Source: Pseudomonadota bacterium
Lineage (GTDB): Bacteria; Pseudomonadota; Alphaproteobacteria; Rhizobiales; Xanthobacteraceae
Reading direction: 5' to 3'
DNA: 16,412 bases
NCBI GenBank assembly: GCA_021823875.1
Contig: JAKAMD010000031.1
Location: 1 to 16,412, forward strand
This document shows positions 6,132 through 13,477 of the stretch, in pieces; positions within the stretch are counted from its first letter, which is position 1; each line of letters starts with the position of its first letter. The notes under the pieces were generated by a model, which was not told the DNA's origin, did no database searches, and saw only the letters and a program-made list of their open reading frames with translations. Position numbers and translations under genes: made by a program.

Positions 6132-7444
6132 GCCCGACCCAAGAAGGTTCCATCGTTCTCGTCGTCACGCTTTTGATGTTGCTGTCGGGCGTGCCGGTGG
6201 CCTTCGGCCTGGGCGCGATCTCGATCATCTTTCTGCTGATCTTCCAGGGCTTCGACAGCATGCATGTGGTGGCCGAGACCTTCTATTCCGGCCTCGACGA
6301 TTTCACGCTGGTTGCCATTCCGATGTTCGTGATGATGGGCGCGGCCATCGGCTCCTCGCCCGCCGGCAAGGACCTCTACGAGGCGCTCGACCGCTGGCTT
6401 TATAGGCTGCCGGGCGGCCTAGTCATATCGAATCTCGGTGCCTGCGCGATCTTTGCCGCGCTCACCGGTTCTTCGCCCGCCTGCTGCGCCGCTATCGGCA
6501 AGATGGGCATCCCGGAGATGCGCCGGCGCGGCTATCCGGACGAGGTGGCGACCGGCTCGATCTGCGCCGGCGGCACGCTTGGCATCCTCATTCCACCGTC
6601 GATCACCTTCATCCTCTACGGCATCGCCACCGAGACCTCGATCGGCCGGCTGTTCGTCGCCGGAGTCATGCCGGGGATCATGCTGACCGGCATGTTCATG
6701 CTGTGGTCGGTGTTTGCGATCTGGAAGAGCGGCTTCCGCTCGCATGCCGCCGAGTTCCGCTACTCGTGGAAGCAGAAGTTTGAATCGGTGCCGAAGATCG
6801 CACCGTTCGTCTTCATCATCGTCGGCGTCATGTACGCTCTTTACGGTGGCGTCGCCACGCCTTCGGAAGCCGCCGGCGTCGGTGCTGCCCTGTGCCTGGT
6901 GCTGGCGGTCCTGATCTACCGCTTGTGGACGCCGCAGCAGATCTGGATGATCCTGCGCGACACCATGCGCGAGTCGGTGATGATCCTGACCATCATCGCC
7001 GCCGCCGTGCTGTTCGGCTATATGCTGACCTCGCTCTACCTCACCCAGACGCTGGCGCAGGCCATCGCCGATGCGCACTTCAATCGCTGGGTGCTGATGG
7101 GGACGATCAACCTGTTCCTGCTGGTCTGCGGCTTCTTCATCCCGCCCGCCGCCATCATCCTGATGACCTCGCCGATCCTGCTGCCGATCATCACGGCGGC
7201 CGGCTTCGACCCGGTCTGGTTCGGCGTGATCCTGACCATCAACATGGAGATCGGCCTGATCCACCCGCCGGTGGGCTTGAACATCTACATCGTCAACGCC
7301 ATCGCGCCCGACGTCCCGGTAACGAAAGTCATGTGGGGAACGCTGCCCTACGTTTTATGCATGATGCTGGCGATCGTGATCTTGTGTATATTCCCCGAAA
7401 TCGCCACATGGCTGCCCAACCATCTGATGGGGGTCGGCAAATAG
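6128..7444 (+). CDS. dctM: TRAP transporter large permease (DctM family)
   Basis: A 438-residue, almost entirely hydrophobic transporter subunit with about a dozen membrane segments, the usual DctM length. Family signatures are present: ALTGSSPACCAAIG at 111-124, GGTLGILIPPSITFI at 148-162, ATPSEAAGVGA in the middle, and EIGLIHPPVGLN at 374-385. The two matching hairpin-type motifs (first and second half) reflect the internal repeat of the ion-transporter superfamily. The ATG at 6128 overlaps the dctQ TGA by the ATGA arrangement, so it is preferred over longer in-frame starts that would run through dctQ. It is followed after 31 bases by malonyl-CoA decarboxylase on the same strand. Confidence 0.95.
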   Translation: MSPTQEGSIVLVVTLLMLLSGVPVAFGLGAISIIFLLIFQGFDSMHVVAETFYSGLDDFTLVAIPMFVMMGAAIGSSPAGKDLYEALDRWLYRLPGGLVISNLGACAIFAALTGSSPACCAAIGKMGIPEMRRRGYPDEVATGSICAGGTLGILIPPSITFILYGIATETSIGRLFVAGVMPGIMLTGMFMLWSVFAIWKSGFRSHAAEFRYSWKQKFESVPKIAPFVFIIVGVMYALYGGVATPSEAAGVGAALCLVLAVLIYRLWTPQQIWMILRDTMRESVMILTIIAAAVLFGYMLTSLYLTQTLAQAIADAHFNRWVLMGTINLFLLVCGFFIPPAAIILMTSPILLPIITAAGFDPVWFGVILTINMEIGLIHPPVGLNIYIVNAIAPDVPVTKVMWGTLPYVLCMMLAIVILCIFPEIATWLPNHLMGVGK

Positions 7445-7475
7445 CGGGTGTCCGCCGGGTGCGGGAGCATCTTCA

Positions 7476-8837
7476 ATGAACACCTCGTTTTTCGGCGAAC
7501 TGCTGCAGACGATTTCCGAGCGCGGACGCGCCTTGATCCGCCCGCGCGAGCGGCGTGGCACCGATGCCAGCCGCTCGGAAAGCCTGGTCGAACTCTGCGA
7601 CCATCTGCTCTCCGGTCGTGGCGAAGCCTCCGGCGTAGCCCTGGCGCGCGAAATCCTCACCCGCTACGCGGAGCTCACCACCGGACCGCGCATCGCCTTC
7701 TTCGAGGCGTTGGCGCAGCGCTTCGGGCCCGACAAGGCGCGCATGGATGCGGCGATCACGGCTTGGCAGGCCAAGCCCAATGACGAAACCGCGGCCGAGG
7801 TGCATGCGGCGTCCGAACCGCGCCGGCAGGAGCTGTTTCGCCGGCTCAATCTGGCGCCCGGTGGCACCGCCGCGCTGGTGCGCATGCGCGAGCAGTTGAT
7901 GGACGTGCTCGCCCACCGCGACGCCGATCTCGGCACGGTCGACGACGACTTCGTTCACTTGTTTTCGTCCTGGTTCAACCGCGGCTTCCTCGTGCTGCGT
8001 CGCATCGACTGGTCGACGCCGGCGATCGTGCTGGAGAAGATCATCCGCTACGAGGCGGTGCATGCGATCCACGACTGGGACGATCTGCGCCGGCGCATCG
8101 ATCCGCCGGACCGGCGCTGCTACGCCTTTTTCCATCCGGCGCTGGTCGACGATCCGCTGATCTTCGTCGAGGTGGCCTTCACCCGCGACATCCCCGGCGC
8201 CATCGCGCCGATCCTGAGTTCGCAGCGCGAGGTAACGGAGAACGACAAGGCCCGCACTGCGGTGTTCTATTCGATCTCCAACTGCCAGCGCGGGCTTGCC
8301 GGCGTGTCCTTCGGCAATTTCCTGATCAAGCAGGTGGTCGAGGAGATCAGCCGCGAGAAGCCGAAGCTGTCGACCTTCGTGACGCTGTCGCCGGTCGTCA
8401 GCTTCGCGGGCTGGCTCAAGCGCGAGCGCGAACAGGAGGCGTCCGCTGCCTTGAGCGAAAGCGACAAGCAGACCCTGGCCGCGCTCGATGACGCCGGTTG
8501 GTGGAAGAATCCGGAAGCCGCCGAGCGCCTGCGCGAACCATTGATGCGGGCAGCGGCCTGGTATTACGTGCGCGCGCGCACTGCGCGCGGACTGCCGGTC
8601 GATGCGGTAGCGCGCTTCCATCTCGGCAACGGCGCTAGGCTCGAGCGCATCAACTGGCTGGCCGACACGTCCGAGAAGGCGCTCGCGCAAGCGCACGGGC
8701 TGATGGTCAATTACCAGTACGATCTCGACGACATCGAGAAGAACCACGAGGCCTATGCCGAAGGCCGCACCGTGGTGGCTGCCAGCAGCGTGCAGCGTCT
8801 GGTCCGCGCGCCGCTCGAACTGGTGCCCATAAAGTAA
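7476..8837 (+). CDS. matA: Malonyl-CoA decarboxylase
   Basis: A 453-residue protein that converts malonyl-CoA to acetyl-CoA and CO2. An N-terminal helical region (about 1-150) precedes the catalytic, acetyltransferase-like domain. Signature stretches are FFHPALVDDPLIFVEVAF, AVFYSISNCQRGLAGVSFGN, TLSPV with Ser305, and ARFHLGNGARLERINWLAD with His382. Ser305 and His382 correspond to the serine/histidine pair known from the human enzyme (Ser329/His423; residue mapping by eye). The C-terminal HGLMVNYQYDL also matches the family. GGGAG at 7463-7467 supports the ATG at 7476. It is the last gene of the TRAP operon, which strongly suggests catabolism of imported malonate, analogous to rhizobial MatA. 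No malonyl-CoA synthetase is in the window. The gene converges on the SDR gene with nine bases between stops. Confidence 0.93.
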   Translation: MNTSFFGELLQTISERGRALIRPRERRGTDASRSESLVELCDHLLSGRGEASGVALAREILTRYAELTTGPRIAFFEALAQRFGPDKARMDAAITAWQAKPNDETAAEVHAASEPRRQELFRRLNLAPGGTAALVRMREQLMDVLAHRDADLGTVDDDFVHLFSSWFNRGFLVLRRIDWSTPAIVLEKIIRYEAVHAIHDWDDLRRRIDPPDRRCYAFFHPALVDDPLIFVEVAFTRDIPGAIAPILSSQREVTENDKARTAVFYSISNCQRGLAGVSFGNFLIKQVVEEISREKPKLSTFVTLSPVVSFAGWLKREREQEASAALSESDKQTLAALDDAGWWKNPEAAERLREPLMRAAAWYYVRARTARGLPVDAVARFHLGNGARLERINWLADTSEKALAQAHGLMVNYQYDLDDIEKNHEAYAEGRTVVAASSVQRLVRAPLELVPIK

Positions 8838-8846
8838 CGTTCGGTC

Positions 8847-9557
8847 TCACGCCTTGCCGTAGACCGGCACCACGGCGCCGCGCGTGACCTTGTTCTCGGG
8901 CGAGGCCAGGAACAGGATCATCGCCGCCACGTCTTCCACCTTCGGCCAGGAATCGTGATCCGCTTTCGGCATGGCGGCGCGGTTGGCGGGCGTGTCCATG
9001 ATCGAGGGCGCTACCGCGTTGACCAGGATGCCGTCGCGCGCCACTTCCTCCGCCAGCGCCGCCGTCAGCGCGGCGACGCCGGTCTTGGCGACCGTATAGG
9101 CGGTCATGCCGGCGCCCGAGCGCGGCTCCAGCGCCGGCCGCGCCGCCACGTTGACGATGCGGCCGCCTTGCCCGTTCGCGCGCATCGCCTTCACCGCCGC
9201 GCGGCAGCACAGGAAGCAGGAGACCAGGTTGCCGTTGAGCTGCGCCATCAGCGCCGTCTTGTCGGTTTCAGCGATCTTGCTCATGGCGAAGCCGCCGGCG
9301 ATATGAATCGAAGCCCAAGGTCCGCCAGAAGCCGTGATGCCGTCATAGAGCTTGGCGACGGCCGCTTCGTCGGCCAGATCGCTGACGGCGACCAGCCGGA
9401 CGCCGGCATGCTCGCGGTGGGCAAAACGCTGGGCTTCGCTCAGATGCACGAAGGAAATCGTGCAGCGTGCGCCGGCGTCAAGCAGCGCGCCCATCACCGC
9501 CGTGCCGAGCGCACCGGTACCACCGGTCACCACGACATGTTTGCCGGAAAAGTCCAT
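8847..9557 (-). CDS. Short-chain dehydrogenase/reductase (SDR)
   Basis: A 236-residue SDR with a Rossmann fold. The nucleotide-binding TGGTGALG is at 11-18, the Asp60 region is VAVSDLADE, Asn110 is in LNGNLVS, and the Tyr154-Lys158 pair is in AYTVAK. The C-terminal SIMDTPANRAAMP and SPENKVTRGAVVPVYG are typical of one SDR subgroup. The catalytic serine expected about 13 residues before Tyr154 is missing: the segment reads NVAARPALEPRSGAGM, so either Ser147 substitutes or the chemistry differs. The frame stays open for 11 more codons to 9590, but those codons read the adjacent palindromic repeat, so I start at the ATG at 9557 (AGGA at 9564-9561). Substrate is unknown. Confidence 0.85.
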   Translation of the reverse strand: MDFSGKHVVVTGGTGALGTAVMGALLDAGARCTISFVHLSEAQRFAHREHAGVRLVAVSDLADEAAVAKLYDGITASGGPWASIHIAGGFAMSKIAETDKTALMAQLNGNLVSCFLCCRAAVKAMRANGQGGRIVNVAARPALEPRSGAGMTAYTVAKTGVAALTAALAEEVARDGILVNAVAPSIMDTPANRAAMPKADHDSWPKVEDVAAMILFLASPENKVTRGAVVPVYGKA

Positions 9558-9563
9558 TTTTCC

Positions 9564-9653
9564 TGTCATGGCCGGGCTTATCCCTGCCATCCACGCCTTG
9601 CTCTGCTCGCTAGACTAAAGACGTGGATGCCCGGCACAAGGCCGGGCATGACG
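9564..9653. repeat. Dispersed palindromic repeat, copy 2
   Basis: Inverted arms 9564-9595 and 9622-9653 match at 25 of 32 positions around a 26-base loop. The right arm is identical to that of copy 1 (764-795), while the left arm and loop differ. It sits between the SDR start (9557) and the stop of the glutamine amidotransferase gene (9659). It therefore occupies the SDR's upstream region and the amidotransferase 3' end, where it could serve as a hairpin terminator. The left arm borders the SDR ribosome site. Confidence 0.85.
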
Positions 9654-9658
9654 AATTG

Positions 9659-10525
9659 TTAGCCGCGCCCGCGCTTCACCCGCGTCGGCAGCACCTGGAA
9701 CTCGATCCAGTTCGCCACCTCGCTGATCCGCAGCTGCTTGTTGAGTACGTTCTGGCTGATGCCGTGCCGCCAGGACAGCCGCTTGCATTCCGGATCGTGG
9801 TCGAGCAGGTCGAGGTCTTCAGCGAAGGCCCGCATATCCATTTCGTCGGCGAAGAATCCTTCGCCGATCAGTCGCGTGCCGATGCGCCGGACGATCGCCG
9901 CCAGTTCGCGCAGCGGATATTCCGGGTGGTACTGTACCGCCCAGGCGACCGAGCCGTTGGTGCGGATCTCGACCGCCTGCACCGCCGACATCGCGTTGCT
10001 GGCGAGCACGGTCGAACCCGGCGGCAGCATTTCGACCTCGTCGAGATGCACGGTCGGCGCGTTGAACACGTCGAGCTTGCCGACGAACATCGGATGCTTG
10101 CGGCCGGCCTCGGTCAGGCGGATGCCGCGGCCGAAGCCGATCTCGCGGCCTTTCGGGTTCTTGCGCACGCTGCCGCCGGCCGCTGCCGCGATCACCTGCA
10201 GGCCCCAGCAGGAGCCGAACAGCGGAGTTCCGGTTGCCAGCGCCGAGCGCACCAACTCGACCTGCCGCATGACCTCTGGCCCGCCGGCATAGACGTGCAG
10301 CGCCGAGCCGGTGATGGCGATGCCGTCATAGCCTTCCAGCGCTTCGCCTTTCGGCAGCGAAACCGCCGCGTCGCCCGGGTAGCAGATGTCGACAATCGCC
10401 CCGGGCAGCACTTCGCGCAGCAGGTCGGAATAGCCCTTGCTCGCCGGAACGCCGCCGGCGGCAATGTGGTCGGCCATGGTCTGCGGGGAATTTCCTTCGA
10501 TGACGAGCAGGCGGGGGGAGTGCAT
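9659..10525 (-). CDS. Class I glutamine amidotransferase-domain protein
   Basis: A 288-residue protein with the class I (triad) amidotransferase fold, which hydrolyses glutamine or a gamma-glutamyl compound through a cysteine nucleophile. Cys106 in GSCWGLQ, His200 and Glu202 in QYHPEYP form the triad. YDGIAITGSALHVYAGG at 66-82 resembles the GMP-synthase-type oxyanion loop. About 70 extra residues follow the triad, ending in a basic tail. There is no fused synthetase domain, so it is a stand-alone protein of the kind annotated as GMP-synthase-like or gamma-glutamyl hydrolase-like; the substrate is unknown. A longer in-frame start at TTG 10567 is possible. I prefer the ATG at 10525, just before the family-like LLVIEGN strand, although GAGGA lies a rather long 13 bases upstream. 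Confidence 0.85.
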   Translation of the reverse strand: MHSPRLLVIEGNSPQTMADHIAAGGVPASKGYSDLLREVLPGAIVDICYPGDAAVSLPKGEALEGYDGIAITGSALHVYAGGPEVMRQVELVRSALATGTPLFGSCWGLQVIAAAAGGSVRKNPKGREIGFGRGIRLTEAGRKHPMFVGKLDVFNAPTVHLDEVEMLPPGSTVLASNAMSAVQAVEIRTNGSVAWAVQYHPEYPLRELAAIVRRIGTRLIGEGFFADEMDMRAFAEDLDLLDHDPECKRLSWRHGISQNVLNKQLRISEVANWIEFQVLPTRVKRGRG

Positions 10526-10699
10526 CGGAAGAATCGGGTCCTCGGGCCGGCCTCGCGGCCCACGCAAGATATGACGGCGTAATGCTTATTTTGCAATTAG
10601 GGCTGAAACTTGGGCCTTCACAGGCGCTTCCGCCAAGTCTTGCTTGAGGGCGCCGGGCTACCCGCCCATGCTCGGGGCGCAAAAAGCGAATCAGCAGGC
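10526..10699. promoter_or_regulatory. Divergent intergenic region, amidotransferase / glpD
   Basis: 174 bases between divergent genes, so two promoters are expected. On the minus strand TTGCAA (10596-10591), a 17-base spacer and CATATC (10573-10568) form a weak promoter-like pair pointing to the amidotransferase gene. For glpD I find no clear pair. CGGG (10654-10657) and CCCG (10661-10664), and GCGCC (10650-10654) with GGCGC (10676-10680), could form alternative small hairpins ahead of glpD. The glpD ribosome site is poor (AGG one base from the ATG). Confidence 0.35.
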
Positions 10700-12184
10700 A
10701 TGGCCGACTTCGACCTCGCCATCATCGGCGGCGGTATCAACGGCACCGGAATTGCCCGCGACGCCGCCGGCCGCGGTTTGCGCGTGTTGCTGGTCGAGAT
10801 GAACGATCTCGCTTCCGGCACCTCCTCGGCGTCCTCCAAGCTGATCCATGGCGGACTGCGCTATCTGGAGCACGGCGCCTTCCGCCTGGTGCGCGAGGCG
10901 CTCAGCGAGCGCGAAGTGCTGCTGCGCATGGCGCCGCACATCATCCGGCCGCTACGCTTCGTGCTGCCGCCGCTGCCGGGCCAGCGCTCGGCCTTGAAGC
11001 TGCGCCTCGGGCTCTGGCTCTACGACTGGCTGGGCGCGCGCAAATTGCTGCCGGCGAGCAAGACCGTCGATCTCACCCATCATCCGCTCGGGGAGCCGCT
11101 GAAACGCTACTTTAGCTACGGCTTCGAATTCTCCGATTGTCTGGTGGACGATTCCCGGCTGGTGATCCTCACCGCACTCGATGCTGCCGAGCGCGGTGCC
11201 GTGATCCGCACCCGCACGAAGCTCGCCCGCGCCGAGCGCGGCGAGGGCTGGGAACTGGTGCTCAATGCTGGTGGCCGGCGCGACGTCGTGCGCGCGCGTG
11301 TGCTGGTCAATGCCGCCGGCCCCTGGATCAGCACGGTGGCCGGCACCGTCATCCGCCAGCCGCTGAAACAGCCGGTGCGCCTGATCAAGGGCAGCCATAT
11401 CGTGGTGCCGCGGCGTTTCGCGCACGACGCCGGCTACGTGCTGCAGGCCGCTGACGGGCGCGTGGTGTTCGCGCTGCCCTTTGCCAATGACTTCACGCTG
11501 ATCGGCACCACCGACGAGCGCTTCCTCGGCGACCTTGCTGCGCCCACGCCGGATTCCGACGAGGTGCTCTATCTGTGCGAGACGGTGAACCGCTATTTCC
11601 GCGAACCGGTGATGCCCGACGAACTGGTCTGGTCCTTCGCCGGTGTGCGCGCGCTCTATGACGACGGCGCCGGCAAGCCGGAAGACATCACGCGCGACTA
11701 TGTGCTGATGCTCGACGAGCGCCGCGGCGAGGCCCCGCTGCTCACGGTCTATGGCGGCAAGATCACCACCCATCGCAAGCTGGCCGAGGCGGCGCTGGCG
11801 AAGATCGGTCCCTACTTCACCCTCCGTCCGTCTTGGACGGCGGATGCCCCGCTGCCGGGCGGCGACTTTCCGGCCACCGGCTTTCATGACCAAGTGGCGG
11901 CACTGATCGCGCAATGGCCGTTCCTGTCCGAGCCGCATGCACGGCGGTTGACGCGCGCCTATGGCACGCGCGCCGCGCGTTTCCTCGGCCGTGCGCAAAG
12001 CATGGCGGATTTGGGCGAGCGCTTCACCGCGGATCTGACCGCCGCCGAGGTGCAGTACCTCGTCACGCACGAATGGGCCGAAACGGCCGAGGATGTGCTC
12101 TACCGGCGCGGCAAGCTCGGCCTCAAGGCCAGCGAGGCGGAGCGCGACAGCCTTGCCCGCTTCATCGCGTCGCCGCGCGGTTAA
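10700..12184 (+). CDS. glpD: Glycerol-3-phosphate dehydrogenase, FAD-dependent (GlpD)
   Basis: A 494-residue membrane-associated flavoenzyme that oxidises sn-glycerol-3-phosphate to dihydroxyacetone phosphate and passes electrons to quinone. The N-terminal FAD site reads IIGGGINGTGIARDAAGRG (GGG at 10-12), followed by the diagnostic SSASSKLIHGGLRYLEHG. Further marks are the VRLIKGSHIVVPR segment, FALPFANDFTLIGTTDE, and YGGKITTHRKLAEAAL at 351-366. The C-terminal domain resembles the DAO C-terminal region of GlpD. Length is close to E. coli GlpD (501). The ATG at 10700 gives the family N-terminus; the frame extends upstream to a TTG at 10610 with unrelated residues. No glpF, glpK or glpR gene is adjacent, so glycerol kinase and uptake must be elsewhere. 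Confidence 0.95.
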   Translation: MADFDLAIIGGGINGTGIARDAAGRGLRVLLVEMNDLASGTSSASSKLIHGGLRYLEHGAFRLVREALSEREVLLRMAPHIIRPLRFVLPPLPGQRSALKLRLGLWLYDWLGARKLLPASKTVDLTHHPLGEPLKRYFSYGFEFSDCLVDDSRLVILTALDAAERGAVIRTRTKLARAERGEGWELVLNAGGRRDVVRARVLVNAAGPWISTVAGTVIRQPLKQPVRLIKGSHIVVPRRFAHDAGYVLQAADGRVVFALPFANDFTLIGTTDERFLGDLAAPTPDSDEVLYLCETVNRYFREPVMPDELVWSFAGVRALYDDGAGKPEDITRDYVLMLDERRGEAPLLTVYGGKITTHRKLAEAALAKIGPYFTLRPSWTADAPLPGGDFPATGFHDQVAALIAQWPFLSEPHARRLTRAYGTRAARFLGRAQSMADLGERFTADLTAAEVQYLVTHEWAETAEDVLYRRGKLGLKASEAERDSLARFIASPRG

Positions 12185-12295
12185 CGGAAGCTTGCCGAAC
12201 TGCGTACAAATAAGCCGCTAATTTTCAAGAGACCACCATACCTCCGTGCTCTACTGCCGGCCAAAAGTGGCTTGCGTGGGAACAGCGGGGGCGCG

Positions 12296-12817
12296 ATGCC
12301 CATGGACAGCAAGGCTTTGAATGCACGCATCACACTCACCAAGGTCTTGGTGGTGGATGACGATCTGTATATGCGCAAGGTGGTTCGCACCATGCTGATG
12401 ACCATCGGCGTGCGCAATATCGAGGAAGCGAGCAACGGATTGATCGGGATCGACGTCATCCGCTCGATGGCGCCCGATGTCGTGATCCTCGATTGGGAAA
12501 TGCCCGGGCTCGATGGCGTCCAGTTCATGCGCACGGTCCGTTCGCCAGAAACTTTTCCCTATCCGGACGTGTCCGTCATCATGCTCTCCGGTCACGGTGA
12601 GCGCTCGCGCGTGGTCGACGCGATGAAAGCCGGTGTCAACGAGTTCCTGCTCAAGCCGGTATCCGTGAAGGCCTTGCGTGAGCGTCTGGTGGCGGTGTTG
12701 GCCAATCCGCGGCCGATGATCCGCTCCGGCGATTATTACGGTCCGATGCCGCGCAAGATCGTCGTCCCCAGCAATGCCGAGGTGGACGATATGACCACCT
12801 TGTTCATGGTGAACTGA
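12296..12817 (+). CDS. Single-domain response regulator (CheY-like), first of a tandem pair
   Basis: A 173-residue protein made of one receiver domain (about 16-135) plus a short tail. The acidic pocket is Asp21-Asp23, the phosphoacceptor is Asp66 in VVILDWEMP, Ser98 takes the switch Thr/Ser position in IIMLSGH-type context, and Lys120 is in LLKPVS. There is no output domain. The tail carries SGDYYGPMPR (144-153). The start at 12296 gives exactly the same residue numbering as the next gene; an ATG two codons later (12302) is better spaced from GGGGG (12287-12291) and is an alternative. No histidine kinase is nearby, so it is an orphan whose partner and output are unknown. It shares about half its residues with the next gene. 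Confidence 0.9.
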   Translation: MPMDSKALNARITLTKVLVVDDDLYMRKVVRTMLMTIGVRNIEEASNGLIGIDVIRSMAPDVVILDWEMPGLDGVQFMRTVRSPETFPYPDVSVIMLSGHGERSRVVDAMKAGVNEFLLKPVSVKALRERLVAVLANPRPMIRSGDYYGPMPRKIVVPSNAEVDDMTTLFMVN

Positions 12818-12888
12818 CCCAGTGCCCTCCAAACAAGCGGGTCGTGTTTGGCCCCGACAATCCCCCTGCGGCGGAGCGAGGTTGCGTA

Positions 12889-13386
12889 ATGGATATGCAT
12901 AATAGGCAGGCTCAGGCTCTGATCCAGCAACTCGCCATCCTGGTGGTCGACGACAATGCCTATATGCGCAAGCTGGTGCGCAGCATGCTCGGCAATCTCG
13001 GCGTGAAGACCGTTTTCGAGTCCGGCGACGGCATCGACGCACTGGAGACGATCCGCACCGCGGCGCCCGACGTGGTGATCCTCGACTGGGAAATGCCGCT
13101 GCTCAACGGCCCCGAACTGGTGCGCATCGTGCGTTCGCCCGGCGTATTCCCGACGCCGGACATTCCGATCATCATGCTCACCGCCCATGCCAGCCGCCCG
13201 CGCATCCTCCACGGCGTCAAGCTCGGCATAAACGAGGTGCTGTGCAAGCCGGTATCGGCCAAGGCGCTGTTCGACCGGCTGCTCTCCATCACGCTCTCGC
13301 CGCGCGCCAACGTCAAGATCGGCGACTATTACGGGCCGGAACCGCGACCCCAAGCCGCCGCGCAGGTGGTAGCCGAACCGGCCTGA
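12889..13386 (+). CDS. Single-domain response regulator (CheY-like), second of a tandem pair
   Basis: A 165-residue receiver-only regulator with Asp21-Asp22, phosphoacceptor Asp66 in VVILDWEMP, Thr98 in IIMLTAH, and Lys120 in LCKPVS. The tail contains IGDYYGPEPR (144-153) and then an alanine-rich end. It aligns with the previous gene without gaps from residue 17 to 153, with 72 of 137 positions identical by hand count, so the two arose by tandem duplication. The difference at 98 (Thr here, Ser there) and divergent residues around it suggest different partners. The ATG at 12889 has GAGG at 12878-12881. A 71-base gap separates the pair. No output domain or cognate kinase is seen. Confidence 0.92.
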   Translation: MDMHNRQAQALIQQLAILVVDDNAYMRKLVRSMLGNLGVKTVFESGDGIDALETIRTAAPDVVILDWEMPLLNGPELVRIVRSPGVFPTPDIPIIMLTAHASRPRILHGVKLGINEVLCKPVSAKALFDRLLSITLSPRANVKIGDYYGPEPRPQAAAQVVAEPA

Positions 13387-13477
13387 CCCGCTTTCCCCGT
13401 CTGCCATTGCCCAGTTGAGTGTGCGCACGCCTGCCGTTAGCGTGGCGCGGCGTGGGGCAATGGGACGAGGGGGATCG

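Noticed and set aside
9558..9590. Upstream start for the SDR adding 11 residues
   Set aside because: The extra residues are translated from the palindromic repeat, and the ATG at 9557 fits the family N-terminus.
12264..12284. Sigma-54-like TGGC...GC element before the first response regulator
   Set aside because: TGGCTTGCGTGGG does not preserve the required -24 GG / -12 GC spacing and sequence.
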